A stretch of DNA of 64,000 nt. Origin: Marinobacter bohaiensis (lineage in GTDB: Bacteria; Pseudomonadota; Gammaproteobacteria; Pseudomonadales; Oleiphilaceae). Shown one piece after another: positions 36,346 to 46,721 of this stretch. The DNA lies in NCBI RefSeq assembly GCF_003258515.1, contig NZ_QGEH01000001.1:930001-994000 (forward strand), given 5' to 3'. Under the pieces are notes generated by a model that was not told the origin of the DNA, did no database searches, and was given only the letters and a program-made list of their open reading frames with translations. A program made the translations under genes and the position numbers. The first letter of the stretch is position 1, and every line of letters begins with the position of its first letter.

Positions 36346-37104
36346 TTACATGTCTTCCGGCATCGGGCCGAACCACTTCTCGTAAATCTCTTTGTAGGTG
36401 CCGTCCTCTTTCATGGCGGCCAGGGCGTCATTGACTTCGTCGAGCCACTCGCTGCCGCTCTTCAGGGCGATACCGTACTGCTGGCCTTCGTACAGCGGGC
36501 CGACGGTGGTGACGCGGTTCTTGCCTTTGGTGCGGGCGAAGTAGCCAACGTTCGGCGCGTCGTAGAAGACCGCGTCCACGCTGCCGGACATCAGGGCCAT
36601 GTACATGTCGGCACTGCCCGGATACGGGGTAACGCCGTCATCGTCCTCGATGTTCTTGGTCAGGTAGTCGTAGCTGGTGCTGCCGATCTTGGTGCCGACC
36701 TTCTTGCCTTCCAGGTCGTCGACGGTCTTGATGGAGTCGTCGCTGCTCTTGACCAGCAGACGCAGGCCGGAGTCGTAGTACGGGTCGGAGAAGTCGACAA
36801 TCTTCTCACGCTCTTCGGTGATGGTGATGCCGGCCAGGGCAATGTCGACGTTACCGGTTTGCAGGGCCGGGATAATACCGTTGAAGTCCATGGTGTTCAG
36901 CTCGTAGTCGAAGCCGGCGCGCTTGGCGACTTCGGCGAGGATGTCCATATCGAAACCGACCATCTCGCCGGATTCCTGGTCCATCATCTCAAAGGGTACG
37001 AAGCTCGGGTCGGTGACGGCCCGCAGGGTCTCTGCGCTGACCATTGTTGAGCCCAGGGTCAGGGCGACGGTTGCACTCACGGTCTTCAGCCATTTGGTGC
37101 TCAT
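36346..37104 (-). CDS. glnH: Glutamine-type ABC transporter periplasmic binding protein
   Basis: A 252-residue family-3 solute-binding protein. The ATG at 37104 has AGGAGG four bases upstream. The signal peptide is MSTKWLKTVSATVALTLGS with TMVSA just before the mature ETLRAV. The mature part (TLRAVTDPSFVPFEM, MDFNGIIPALQTGNVDIALAGITITEEREKIVDFSDPYYDSG, YKEIYEKWFGPMPEDM) closely tracks E. coli GlnH, so glutamine or a related polar amino acid is the likely ligand. First gene of the operon, with TTAGACC-type repeats 107-166 bp upstream. Confidence 0.94.
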   Translation of the reverse strand: MSTKWLKTVSATVALTLGSTMVSAETLRAVTDPSFVPFEMMDQESGEMVGFDMDILAEVAKRAGFDYELNTMDFNGIIPALQTGNVDIALAGITITEEREKIVDFSDPYYDSGLRLLVKSSDDSIKTVDDLEGKKVGTKIGSTSYDYLTKNIEDDDGVTPYPGSADMYMALMSGSVDAVFYDAPNVGYFARTKGKNRVTTVGPLYEGQQYGIALKSGSEWLDEVNDALAAMKEDGTYKEIYEKWFGPMPEDM

Positions 37105-37210
37105 AGATCCTCCTGGTTTCTTTTTTTGAATGTCCGATCCTGCTTGTGGCAACGGCATCACGAGACCGCAAGTCCCATGATGGACGGGGATTTCTCCCGA
37201 TCGAACTAGT

Positions 37211-37270
37211 TTAGACCATGAGGGGAAGTCGCATTAAAAGTCAATTTTGATGCTTTAGACAAAGGTCTAA
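37211..37270. promoter_or_regulatory. Repeated TTAGACC half-sites upstream of glnH
   Basis: TTAGACC occurs at 37211-37217, and TTAGAC-AAAG-GTCTAA, a perfect inverted repeat, at 37255-37270. Three copies of the half-site in 60 bp, in the glnH upstream region, look like an operator. I cannot name the regulator, and no firm -35/-10 pair is visible. Confidence 0.4.
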
Positions 37271-37348
37271 TGGCCAAGGATTCTGGCAAGGAAATTGCCC
37301 GGAGAAATGGATTCGTCCGGGCGAAAGGTGCTGGGTCGGGTCAGTCAC

Positions 37349-38218
37349 TCAGAACGCGATCTTGTCGCGATCCGCCAGGCCCAGGTTGTTCCAGATGTTC
37401 ACGCTGGCGGTGGCCTGGTTCAGTGTATAGAAGTGCAGGCCAGGCGCGCCGGCGTCGAGCAGCTTCTCGCACATGCGGGTAACGACTTCCTCGCCGAACT
37501 GGCGGATGCTGTCGCTGTCGTCGCCATAGGCTTCCAGCTGCTTGCGGATCCAGCGCGGGATTTCCGCGCCGCACATCTCGGAGAAACGCGCCAGGTTGGA
37601 GAAGTTGACGATGGGCATGATGCCCGGCACCACCGGAATGGTGATCCCCATCTTCTCCAGGCGGTCGATGAAGTAGAAATAGCTGTCGGCGTTGAAGAAG
37701 TACTGGGTGATGGCGCTGTTGGCACCGGCCTCCACCTTGCGTGCGAAGTTCTTCAGGTCATCCTCGGCGCTGGGGGCTTGCGGATGGAACTCCGGGTAGG
37801 CCGCTACTTCGATGTTGAAGGTGTCGCCGGTGTGCTCGCGGATGAAACTCACCAGCTCGTTGGCGTAACGCAGTTCGCCGGCTGCGCCCATGCCTGAGGG
37901 CAGGTCGCCGCGCAGGGCCACGATGCGGTTGACGCCGTTTTCCTTGTACAGGTCCAGCAGCTCGGCAATGCTCTCCCGGGTGCCGCCCACGCAGGACAGG
38001 TGCGGCGCCGTGGAGATGCCCTGTTTGTGCAGGCTCAGCACGGTGTCGATGGTGCGGTCGCGGGTGGAGCCGCCGGCACCGAAGGTCACGGAGAAGAAGT
38101 CCGGGTTCACTTCAGCCAGCTGGTTGCGGACCGTCTGCAGCTTTTCCTTGCCCTGGTCGGTCTTGGGTGGGAAAAACTCGAAGCTGAAGCGTCGTTTGAA
38201 TTGTTTCTGGGATTCCAT
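37349..38218 (-). CDS. metF: 5,10-methylenetetrahydrofolate reductase
   Basis: A 289-residue flavoprotein TIM barrel (family about 290-300). Conserved parts: RRFSFEFFPPKTDQGKEKL, SVTFGAGGSTRDRTIDTV, PHLSCVGGTRE, RIVALRGDLPSG, ITQYFFNADSYFYFIDRL and LHFYTLN near the end. It reduces methylene-THF to methyl-THF, the methyl donor for methionine synthesis. It lies 98 bp downstream of ahcY on the same strand and belongs to the SAM-cycle group headed by the SahR-like regulator. The spacer has GC-rich stems (CACCGCC/GGCGGTG) without a T-run. Confidence 0.96.
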   Translation of the reverse strand: MESQKQFKRRFSFEFFPPKTDQGKEKLQTVRNQLAEVNPDFFSVTFGAGGSTRDRTIDTVLSLHKQGISTAPHLSCVGGTRESIAELLDLYKENGVNRIVALRGDLPSGMGAAGELRYANELVSFIREHTGDTFNIEVAAYPEFHPQAPSAEDDLKNFARKVEAGANSAITQYFFNADSYFYFIDRLEKMGITIPVVPGIMPIVNFSNLARFSEMCGAEIPRWIRKQLEAYGDDSDSIRQFGEEVVTRMCEKLLDAGAPGLHFYTLNQATASVNIWNNLGLADRDKIAF

Positions 38219-38316
38219 GGTTCTGCTCTGTTGCTGACGACACCGCCCTTGCGAGACAGGCGGTGCCGTACTTCAGGGTCAGGCGGCGCCGTGTGGACGC
38301 CGCCCCCGTCAGGGCC

Positions 38317-39711
38317 TCAGTACTTGTAGCTTTCCGGCTTGAACGGGCCTTCCACATCGACGCCGATGTACTTGGCCTGGTCCGGTGTCAGCTTGGTGAT
38401 GGTGCCGCCGAAGCCTTCCACCATGGCGCGGGCCACTTCCTCGTCCAGCTGCTTGGGCAGGACCTGGACGTAGACGCCCTTGGCGCGGGCGTCTTCTGGC
38501 AGGTCGGCGAAGCGACGCTCGAACAGGTACATCTGTGCCAGCACCTGGTTGGCGAAAGAGCCGTCCATGATGCGCGACGGGTGACCAGTGGCGTTGCCCA
38601 GGTTCACCAGACGGCCCTCGGACAGCAGGATCAGGTAGTCGCCGGCGGCCTTGTCGCGGTGGATCAGGTGCACCTGCGGCTTGATCTCTTCCCATTCCCA
38701 CTGCTTGCGCATGAAGGCGGTGTCGATTTCGTTGTCGAAGTGGCCGATATTGCAGACCACCGCGCCGGCCTTGAGGGCCTTGAGCATGTTGGCGTCGCAC
38801 ACGTTGACGTTACCGGTGGTGGTCACCAGCAGGTCGGTGTTGCCCAGCAGCTCGGCGTTGACGCCGGCTTCAGTGCCGGTGTTGACGCCGCCGTTGAACG
38901 GGGACACCACTTCGAAGCCATCCATGCAGGCCTGCATTGCGCAGATCGGATCCGCCTCGGTGACTTTCACGATCATGCCTTCCTGACGCAGGGACGCCGC
39001 GGACCCCTTGCCCACATCGCCGTAGCCGATAACCAGCGCCTTCTTGCCGGACAGCAGGTGGTCGGTGGCGCGCTTGATGGCGTCGTTCAGGCTGTGACGA
39101 CAACCGTACTTGTTGTCGTTCTTGGACTTGGTGATGGAGTCGTTGACGTTGATCGCCGGGACTTTCAGGGTGCCTTCGCGCAGCATTTCCTGCAGGCGGT
39201 GCACGCCAGTGGTGGTTTCCTCGGTGACGCCGTGACAGTTGGCCAGGATTTCCGGGAACTTGTCGTGCAGCAGGGCGGTCAGGTCGCCGCCGTCGTCCAG
39301 TACCATGTTCGGCTCCCAGCCGTCCACGTCGGCGCCGACGGTGCGCTCCAGGCACCAGTCGTACTCTTCGTCGGTCTCACCCTTCCAGGCGAAGACCGGC
39401 ACGCCCTGGTCGGCGATGGCCGCGGCGGCGTGATCCTGGGTGGAGAAGATGTTGCACGAGGACCAGCGCACTTCGGCGCCCAGCTCCACCAGTGTCTCGA
39501 TCAGCACGGCGGTCTGGATGGTCATGTGGATACAGCCCATGATTTTGGCGCCCTTGAGCGGCTGTTCGCTCTTGTACTTGTGGCGCAAGGCCATCAGCGC
39601 GGGCATTTCGCTTTCGGCGATCATGATTTCCTTGCGGCCCCAGTCGGCCAGGGAAATGTCGCGAACCTTGTAGTCCGCTGCGCTGCTGAATTGTTCGGCC
39701 GGTGTGCTCAT
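38317..39711 (-). CDS. ahcY: S-adenosylhomocysteine hydrolase
   Basis: A 464-residue NAD-dependent hydrolase (bacterial forms about 430-470). The ATG at 39711 has AGGAG eight bases upstream; the open frame continues to 39873 through a repeat and is not coding there. Conserved features: [36 protein letters not shown], the NAD motif [13 protein letters not shown] and the C-terminal tail ending in [18 protein letters not shown], whose lysine and tyrosine complete the neighbouring NAD site. It splits SAH to homocysteine and adenosine, removing the product inhibitor of methyltransferases. Confidence 0.97.
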   Translation of the reverse strand: MSTPAEQFSSAADYKVRDISLADWGRKEIMIAESEMPALMALRHKYKSEQPLKGAKIMGCIHMTIQTAVLIETLVELGAEVRWSSCNIFSTQDHAAAAIADQGVPVFAWKGETDEEYDWCLERTVGADVDGWEPNMVLDDGGDLTALLHDKFPEILANCHGVTEETTTGVHRLQEMLREGTLKVPAINVNDSITKSKNDNKYGCRHSLNDAIKRATDHLLSGKKALVIGYGDVGKGSAASLRQEGMIVKVTEADPICAMQACMDGFEVVSPFNGGVNTGTEAGVNAELLGNTDLLVTTTGNVNVCDANMLKALKAGAVVCNIGHFDNEIDTAFMRKQWEWEEIKPQVHLIHRDKAAGDYLILLSEGRLVNLGNATGHPSRIMDGSFANQVLAQMYLFERRFADLPEDARAKGVYVQVLPKQLDEEVARAMVEGFGGTITKLTPDQAKYIGVDVEGPFKPESYKY

Positions 39712-39778
39712 TGTCTGTGCTCCTGGTTCGGTTTGCGTTGCCGCGCCATTGGCCGCAACGCGAGGATTCGTTAATAGC

Positions 39779-39827
39779 TCCCCTCTCCCCAAACCCCTCT
39801 CCCGCAAGGGGCGAGGGGCGAGGGGCT
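39779..39827. repeat. C/G-rich CCCCTCTCCC repeat between metK and ahcY
   Basis: Contains CCCCTCTCCC-GCAA-GGGGCGAGGGG, which folds into a hairpin, preceded by CTCCCCTCTCCCCAAA. This wording is a widespread bacterial intergenic repeat type that I recognise from many genomes; only one copy is in the window. It sits in the ahcY leader/metK trailer and may end metK transcription or be a mobile REP remnant. Confidence 0.6.
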
Positions 39828-39856
39828 TTAACAGGGTGTGGCTAAAGCGCCGGGAA

Positions 39857-41047
<1,191 letters not shown>

Positions 41048-41144
41048 GCTTGCGGGTTCCTTGTTGTCAGGCGGCGTTTCAGTCGCCGCAACCGGTTAAT
41101 GGGTCAGTGTTGATGATCGTTCGGAATCCCCGTCGGGGCTTCGC

Positions 41145-42143
41145 TCATGAGTGTTTCCAGAATTCACGGACCTGGACCTGGAAACCGTTACGTAAACCGA
41201 TAAAAAGCGTCTCACCGGTGCTCAGGCCGGCGTCTTCCGCCCAAGCGGTCAGTTCTTCCGGCTCGAAGCCCAGCCAGAGGTCGCCGCAGTTGGCCTTCGC
41301 CCAGTTCTGGTCGTGGCTGCACAGGTCGCTGATGATCAGGCAGCCGCCGTCGCGCATCAGCGCCGCCGCATCCTCGAAAATATCCGCCGGGTTGGGCACG
41401 TGGTGCAGCACCATATTGGCCACCACCAGTTGGAAGCGGCCGGCCTGGCCGCCCCGGATCAGGTCGGTGGTGCCTTCGATCAACTCGACGTTGTCCAGGC
41501 CGGCCTCGCCGCACGCGACCTTTGCCCGGGACAGCATGTCGCGGGAGTTGTCCACCGCCACCACCTGCCTGCTCGAACGGCTCAGTTCCGCCAGAAAGGC
41601 GCCTTCGCCGGGGCCGATTTCCAGGCTGTCCCGCCCACTCAGTTGGGCCGCCTTCTGACGCACCAGTTCCGCGACCGGCTCGGCGTAGTGCTCGAACGCG
41701 GCGATCAGTTCCTGTTGTTCGCGGAACTGCTCCGCATGGCGCGCGAAGAACGCCTGGGACTGATCGGCCCGCTGGTCACGTACTTCGCGGATGCGCGCGT
41801 TCAGGTGATCCGGCAGGGCCACCTGGTCCACCAGCGCAAACACCTGGCGCACGGCCTGATCGGTCAGTTCCTGGCTGCGGGCGCGCAGCGGGCGACGGTA
41901 GAAAATGGCATTGCCTTCGCGCTGGGGCTCAAGCAGGCCGGCCTTGGCCAGCACCTTCAGGTGGTGGCTCATGCCCGACTGGCGAACCCCGAAAATCTGG
42001 CTCAGCTCCATCACGCCGAAGGTGTCCCGCTGCAGCACGCGCAGAATTTCCAGGCGCAGCGGATCGCCGCTGGCCTTGAAGACCGGCGCCAGTTGATCCA
42101 GTGACGGCGACAGTTCGGAGTCGATGGAGGCAATACTGTTCAT
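41145..42143 (-). CDS. sahR: ArsR-family regulator fused to a SAM-dependent methyltransferase domain, SahR-like
   Basis: A 332-residue two-domain protein. Residues about 10-95 form an ArsR winged helix (FKASGDPLRLEILRVLQRDTFGVMELSQIFGVRQSGMSHHLKVLAKAGLLEPQREGN); from about 150 onward comes a class I methyltransferase fold with the SAM loop DSLEIGPGEGAFLAEL and VVANMVLHHVPNP. No arsenic-type cysteine pair is seen. SahR regulators of proteobacteria repress SAM-cycle genes and respond to SAH; the gene order sahR-metK-ahcY-metF and the palindrome upstream make that identity likely. Whether the methyltransferase half is catalytic or only binds SAH/SAM is unknown. ATG at 42143 has no strong ribosome site; a TTG at 42152 is possible. 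Confidence 0.88.
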   Translation of the reverse strand: MNSIASIDSELSPSLDQLAPVFKASGDPLRLEILRVLQRDTFGVMELSQIFGVRQSGMSHHLKVLAKAGLLEPQREGNAIFYRRPLRARSQELTDQAVRQVFALVDQVALPDHLNARIREVRDQRADQSQAFFARHAEQFREQQELIAAFEHYAEPVAELVRQKAAQLSGRDSLEIGPGEGAFLAELSRSSRQVVAVDNSRDMLSRAKVACGEAGLDNVELIEGTTDLIRGGQAGRFQLVVANMVLHHVPNPADIFEDAAALMRDGGCLIISDLCSHDQNWAKANCGDLWLGFEPEELTAWAEDAGLSTGETLFIGLRNGFQVQVREFWKHS

Positions 42144-42184
42144 GGGGTGCAAGTGTAGGAAGGCTTCGGCGAGGAATCAATATC

Positions 42185-42206
42185 TATATCAAAAAACTTT
42201 GATATA
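42185..42206. promoter_or_regulatory. Putative SahR operator
   Basis: TATATCAAA-N4-TTTGATATA, a perfect 9-bp inverted repeat, 42 bp upstream of the SahR-like start. The pattern ATATCAA...TTGATAT agrees with what I recall of SahR sites. A copy here fits autoregulation and control of the whole downstream group; I found no second copy before metK or ahcY. Confidence 0.8.
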
Positions 42207-42410
42207 GGTTGGTTGGATCGGGGGCGGGCGCCGGCAATACGCCTGAAAGGCATAACCGGACGGGTTTTATCGCGCATCGATTTAAGCGACAGGTCGTGCG
42301 GCTGCTAGATTAATGGGTGTGCGGGGCGTGTTCGAGTACATGCCGCTCAGATATACCCACGATGATTCACCGCTACACGGAATGCAGCGGGTTTGCCGAC
42401 AGGAGGTCTG

Positions 42411-43004
42411 GTGCCTGCATCCATCCTCAGTTCCCTGACATCTCTGAGAATCGCCACGAGTGCCTGCGGGTTTGTTGCGCTGCTGGTCGTTTGTCCGGTC
42501 GCTGCGGCGGACTCTTCGCCATCGCCATCGCCATCGCCATCGCCGGACCGCGCCGGGGCGTCGATCCACATGTACTGGCCGGATAGCGAACGCGGCACCG
42601 ATGAAGTCAGCGTGGGCTACGACGCTTTCTACGAACGGGATTGCAGCCGTTGGTGCGGCTACTGGCGCGTGCGGGCCTTTCACGAGGTGCTGGAGACGAC
42701 CGATCGCGTGGTGTCCGATTTCTATCGCCGGGGGCTCGGCGGCGACCTGGGCCATGACTGGGCGCTGGGTCACGACGTCCGCGGTGGCGTGTTTGCCGGC
42801 CTGGGCTGGGTGAATAACGACGTAGTGCCCGACGCCGACGACAGCAACGACTGGTTCGGCTCCCTGGGGCTACAGGCCACCTCGCCCCGGCTGGGGGGCA
42901 CCCGGTTGCGGGTGCGCGGCAGTCTGCGCGCCAATTACGACCACTACCAGGGCGGCGTGTTGGACTGGCAGGCCGGCTTAAGCGTGATGCTGCCTCTACG
43001 GTAG
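42411..43004 (+). CDS. Secreted small protein with an SP-repeat, possible outer-membrane barrel
   Basis: A 197-residue product from a GTG at 42411 with AGGAGG four bases upstream. A signal peptide (SLRIATSACGFVALLVVCPVAAA) is followed by a Ser-Pro run coded by a 6-bp microsatellite, then about 145 residues with alternating polar/aromatic stretches (SVGYDAFYERDCSRWCGYWRVRAFH, GGVFAGLGWVNNDVV, LRVRGSLRANYDHYQGGVLDWQAGLSVMLPLR) that resemble a small acyloxyacyl-hydrolase-like or OmpW-like barrel. I do not recognise the family. Two cysteines (CSRWC) could form a disulfide. It precedes the TSP3 lipoprotein by 49 bp and may be cotranscribed. Confidence 0.75.
   Translation: MPASILSSLTSLRIATSACGFVALLVVCPVAAADSSPSPSPSPSPDRAGASIHMYWPDSERGTDEVSVGYDAFYERDCSRWCGYWRVRAFHEVLETTDRVVSDFYRRGLGGDLGHDWALGHDVRGGVFAGLGWVNNDVVPDADDSNDWFGSLGLQATSPRLGGTRLRVRGSLRANYDHYQGGVLDWQAGLSVMLPLR
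42516..42544 (+). repeat. Hexanucleotide microsatellite (TCGCCA)n
   Basis: Nearly five tandem TCGCCA units encode alternating Ser-Pro just after the signal peptide of the secreted protein. Gain or loss of units keeps the frame and only changes linker length. Confidence 0.9.
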
Positions 43005-43053
43005 CTGTTTTTCGGGAAAGGAGTAGCAACGGCAAGGCGCAGGGAGGACGCGG

Positions 43054-46000
43054 ATGCGAACCCGAACGTCATGGAAGGCCGTATGGGTACTGGGCGCGAT
43101 GGTCTTGCTGGCCGGCTGCCTGGCAGAAGGAGAGGACCAGGATGCCGACGGCGTGCCCGGGCCCGACGATAACTGTTCGGCGATGGTCAACCCGGATCAG
43201 GCGGATATGGACGGGGACGGCATCGGCGATGCCTGCGATGCCGACCGCGACGGCGACCAGGTGCGTGACAGCGTCGACAACTGCCCGGATCTGGCCAACG
43301 CCCAACAGACCGACCTCGACGGCGACCGCATCGGCGACGCCTGCGATCCGTTGATCGACTCCGACGGCGACGGCGTGGCCGATGCCGCCGACAATTGCCC
43401 GGTCACCGCTAACAGCGACCAACAGGATTCCGATGGCGACGGTGCCGGCGATGCCTGCGATTCCGGGCGGGACCTGGACGCCGATGGCATCGACGACAGC
43501 GTGGACAATTGCCTGACCGTCAGCAACCCGGACCAGGCGGACCGGGACGGCGACGCCCTGGGCGATGCCTGCGATGCCGATCACGACAACGACGGGATCG
43601 ACGACGGTGTCGACAATTGCCCGCTGATGTCGAATTCGGATCAGGTGGACCACGACGGCGACGGTCTGGGCGACGTGTGCGACGACGATCTGGATGGGGA
43701 CGCCGTCGATAACGACGTGGACAACTGCCCGCGCCTGGCGAACGGCGACCAGCGGGACGACGATCTGGACGGTGTTGGAGACGCGTGCGACCTGTCTGTG
43801 GACAGCGACGGAGACGGCATCGCCAACGGCGTCGATAATTGTCCGCTCGATGCCAATGCTTTTCAGGAGGACGAGGACCTCGACGGCATTGGCGACGCCT
43901 GCGACCCGGACAGGGATAACGACGGCGTTTTCGACGATGTCGACAACTGCCCGCACGATCCCAACGACGACCAGCTCGATAGCGACGCCAACGGCATCGG
44001 CGACGTCTGCGAACCGCCGGCGCCGGCGGACAGTGACGGCGACGCGGTGCCGGATACGCTCGACAACTGCCCGGTCCAGGCCAACCCCGGCCAGTCGGAT
44101 TTCGATGGTGACGATATCGGCGACGCCTGCGACGACGATGTCGACGGTGATGGGGTTCTGGACGTCGCCGACAACTGCCCCCACGTTGCCAATGCCTCGC
44201 AGGCCGATGCCGATGGCGACGGCGAGGGCGATGCCTGCGACCTGGGCCTGGATAGCGACGGCGACGGCCTGGACGACGAGGTGGATAACTGCCCCTCGAT
44301 AGCCAACGCGGATCAGCTCGATGCAGACGGCGACGGCCAGGGCAATGCCTGCGACAGCGATCTCGACAACGACGCCGTGCTGAACGGCGCGGACAACTGC
44401 CCGTATATCGCCAACCCGGAACAGGGGGACCTGGACCTGGACGGCGACGGTGACGCCTGCGATACCGACGCCGACGGCGATGGCGTGGACAACCTGGGCG
44501 ATAACTGCCCGACGCTCAGTAATCCGTCCCAGGAAGACAGTGACGGCGATGGTCTGGGCAACGTCTGCGATGCCGAATCGGACCAGGATGGTGATGGTGT
44601 CGATGACGGCGTGGACAATTGCCCGACGGTGGACAACGCCAATCAGCACGACTGGGACGGCGACGGTGTCGGGGATGCCTGCGATTCGGACCTCGACGGC
44701 GACGGCGTCCAGAACGACGCCGATAACTGCCCGTCGTTGATCAACCCCGATCAGGCGGACCTCGACGGTGATGGCGTCGGCGACGCGTGCGACTCCGACC
44801 GGGACGGCGATGCGGTGGCCGACGGTCTCGACAACTGCCCGACCGTCGCCAACCCGTTGCAGGCGGATCTCGACGGCGATGGAATCGGCGACGCCTGCGA
44901 TGCCGACCGCGACGGTGACGGCATCGGTGCCGGCGATAACTGCCCGGTGGATGCCAATGCCGATCAGCTCGACTCGGATGGCGATGGCGCCGGCGATGCC
45001 TGCGACGACGACCGTGATGGGGATGGCCTCGCCAATGGGGTCGACAACTGTCCTTTGCTGGCCAACCCCGGGCAGGAGGATGACGATGGCGACGGTCATG
45101 GCGATGCCTGCGATGCGGATCGCGACGGTGATGGCGTGACCAACGGCATGGACAATTGTCCCGCGATGGCCAACGCGGGGCAGGAGGATCAGGATGGGGA
45201 CCTGGTGGGCGACAGTTGCGATCCGGATCGCGATGGCGACGGCGTGGATGACGTAGGAGACAACTGCCCGGTCGACGCCAACCCGGGGCAGGGCGATGCC
45301 GATGGCGACGGCGAGGGGGATGCCTGCGACGCCAACACCGATTCCGACGGCGACGGCGTGTCCGACGGCGTCGATAACTGCCCGTCGGTGATCAACGCCG
45401 GGCAGGTGGATCTGGACGACGACGGCGTTGGTGATGCCTGCGATGCGGATGTCGATGGCGATGATGTGGCCAATGGAGCCGACAATTGTCCGGTCATGGC
45501 CAATCAGGACCAGTCCGACCTGGACGGCGACGGCCAGGGGGACGCCTGCGACGACGACCTCGACGGCGACGGCGTGAGTCAGGGCAGCGACAACTGCCCG
45601 CTGGTGGCGAATTCGGGGCAGGCGGATCTGGACGGCGACGGCCAGGGCGATGCGTGCGATACCGACGACGACGCCGACACCGTCGACGATGCCAGTGACA
45701 ATTGCCCGACCGTGGCCAACATCGGGCAGGAAGATCGGGACCTGGATGGAGCGGGCGATGCCTGTGACGACGATGTCGACGGCGATGGCGTCGATGATGT
45801 CGCCGACAACTGCCCGCTGGTTGCCAACGCCTCGCAACAGGATACCGACGGCGACGGTCAGGGGGATGCCTGCGATACCGATATCGACGGCGATGCGGTG
45901 GCCAACGACAGCGACAATTGCCCGGTGGATGCCAACGCGGATCAGGCGGACCGGGATCTGGACGGTATCGGGGACGCCTGTGACCTGGTCAGCTCGGTCA

Positions 46001-46515
46001 GTTGCGGGCCGGATTCCCCCTTTATGCCTCTGGAAACGCCCGATGCCACCACGTCCGACGGCCTGTTCGGCTTGCTGTGCGCGCTGTGCGGCGTCTCCGA
46101 CCCGGGCCTGGCAATCGACGCGGATGCGGACACGGCGGCCCGGATGACCAGTTCCGTCGGGCTGGCGGCGGGGTCCTACCTGCGCGTCAGCAGCCAGTCG
46201 CCGGCGGTCTTCAGTGCCACGCCGCCTGCGCCACGTACCCTGGGCCTGATGCTGTCGCGCCCCAATGCGCTGCTCACCCTGGACGCCCTCGGCGGCGTGG
46301 CCATCGTGACCCGACGCAACGGCGTGGAACAGGAGCGGGCGGCGGTGGGCACCCTGCTGGCTCTACAGCTGTTCAGTGTTCCGGAAAACGCCAATCGTTA
46401 TTTCGTGAACTTCCAGGCCACCCAGGACTTCGACGCCGTTGAAGTCCGGTTCGGCGGCGTCGCCAACGTACTGAGCGACCTGCGTGTGCATCAGGCCTGC
46501 GTGGCTTATCCCTGA
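43054..46515 (+). CDS. Giant calcium-binding lipoprotein with 26 thrombospondin type 3 repeats
   Basis: A 1153-residue protein. The lipobox LLAGC (Cys22) follows a clear signal. From about residue 27 to 977 there are 26 TSP3-type repeats of roughly 36 residues, each with the frame DxDGDGxxDxxDNCPxxxNxxQxDxDGDGxGDACD. In known TSP3 domains the aspartates bind calcium and the two cysteines pair between neighbouring repeats. The last about 175 residues are a different domain with several cysteines ([36 protein letters not shown]) and beta-rich text, which I do not recognise. The protein is extremely acidic and should form a stiff calcium-loaded rod from the outer membrane. Possible roles are adhesion, surface structure or calcium storage. 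Confidence 0.93.
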   Translation: MRTRTSWKAVWVLGAMVLLAGCLAEGEDQDADGVPGPDDNCSAMVNPDQADMDGDGIGDACDADRDGDQVRDSVDNCPDLANAQQTDLDGDRIGDACDPLIDSDGDGVADAADNCPVTANSDQQDSDGDGAGDACDSGRDLDADGIDDSVDNCLTVSNPDQADRDGDALGDACDADHDNDGIDDGVDNCPLMSNSDQVDHDGDGLGDVCDDDLDGDAVDNDVDNCPRLANGDQRDDDLDGVGDACDLSVDSDGDGIANGVDNCPLDANAFQEDEDLDGIGDACDPDRDNDGVFDDVDNCPHDPNDDQLDSDANGIGDVCEPPAPADSDGDAVPDTLDNCPVQANPGQSDFDGDDIGDACDDDVDGDGVLDVADNCPHVANASQADADGDGEGDACDLGLDSDGDGLDDEVDNCPSIANADQLDADGDGQGNACDSDLDNDAVLNGADNCPYIANPEQGDLDLDGDGDACDTDADGDGVDNLGDNCPTLSNPSQEDSDGDGLGNVCDAESDQDGDGVDDGVDNCPTVDNANQHDWDGDGVGDACDSDLDGDGVQNDADNCPSLINPDQADLDGDGVGDACDSDRDGDAVADGLDNCPTVANPLQADLDGDGIGDACDADRDGDGIGAGDNCPVDANADQLDSDGDGAGDACDDDRDGDGLANGVDNCPLLANPGQEDDDGDGHGDACDADRDGDGVTNGMDNCPAMANAGQEDQDGDLVGDSCDPDRDGDGVDDVGDNCPVDANPGQGDADGDGEGDACDANTDSDGDGVSDGVDNCPSVINAGQVDLDDDGVGDACDADVDGDDVANGADNCPVMANQDQSDLDGDGQGDACDDDLDGDGVSQGSDNCPLVANSGQADLDGDGQGDACDTDDDADTVDDASDNCPTVANIGQEDRDLDGAGDACDDDVDGDGVDDVADNCPLVANASQQDTDGDGQGDACDTDIDGDAVANDSDNCPVDANADQADRDLDGIGDACDLVSSVSCGPDSPFMPLETPDATTSDGLFGLLCALCGVSDPGLAIDADADTAARMTSSVGLAAGSYLRVSSQSPAVFSATPPAPRTLGLMLSRPNALLTLDALGGVAIVTRRNGVEQERAAVGTLLALQLFSVPENANRYFVNFQATQDFDAVEVRFGGVANVLSDLRVHQACVAYP
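43135..45990 (+). repeat. Tandem DNA repeats coding the TSP3 array
   Basis: Twenty-six degenerate units of about 100-115 bp, each holding GACAACTGCCC-like and GGCGA(C/T)GCCTGCGA-like cores. Units differ enough in codons to be old or under repair rather than freshly copied. The skewed composition keeps several other frames open over kilobases. Confidence 0.9.
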
Positions 46516-46721
46516 GAGATATCAGGGGCTTCGGCGCGGCGGCCCGGAGAAAGGGATGGCGGAAGCGGATGGGAGGGAGAGGATCTTGCGGATGGCATTT
46601 GCCCATTGATGTCCTAATCGGCGAAAATATGCGCCTTCTCGATTTCTGGCCGGTATTTTCGGGGGGGTTCGGACCCGGAATACCGCGTGAAAGCCGTCGC
46701 CTAAATGTGGAGATACACTCG

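Noticed and set aside
39712..39856. SAH riboswitch in the ahcY leader
   Set aside because: The leader has a GCGTTGC/GCAACGC stem and a C/G-rich repeat, but I could not recognise the conserved SAH-riboswitch core. A covariance search would be decisive.
43069..45837. 922-codon minus-strand frame inside the TSP3 gene
   Set aside because: It is the complement of a biased Asp/Gly repeat array; its V/I/A-rich translation has no domain logic, and the plus frame has signal peptide, lipobox and conserved repeats.
43135..45990. CRISPR-like or satellite array
   Set aside because: Units are degenerate, about 100 bp, in frame and encode TSP3 motifs; no conserved direct repeats with unique spacers and no cas genes.
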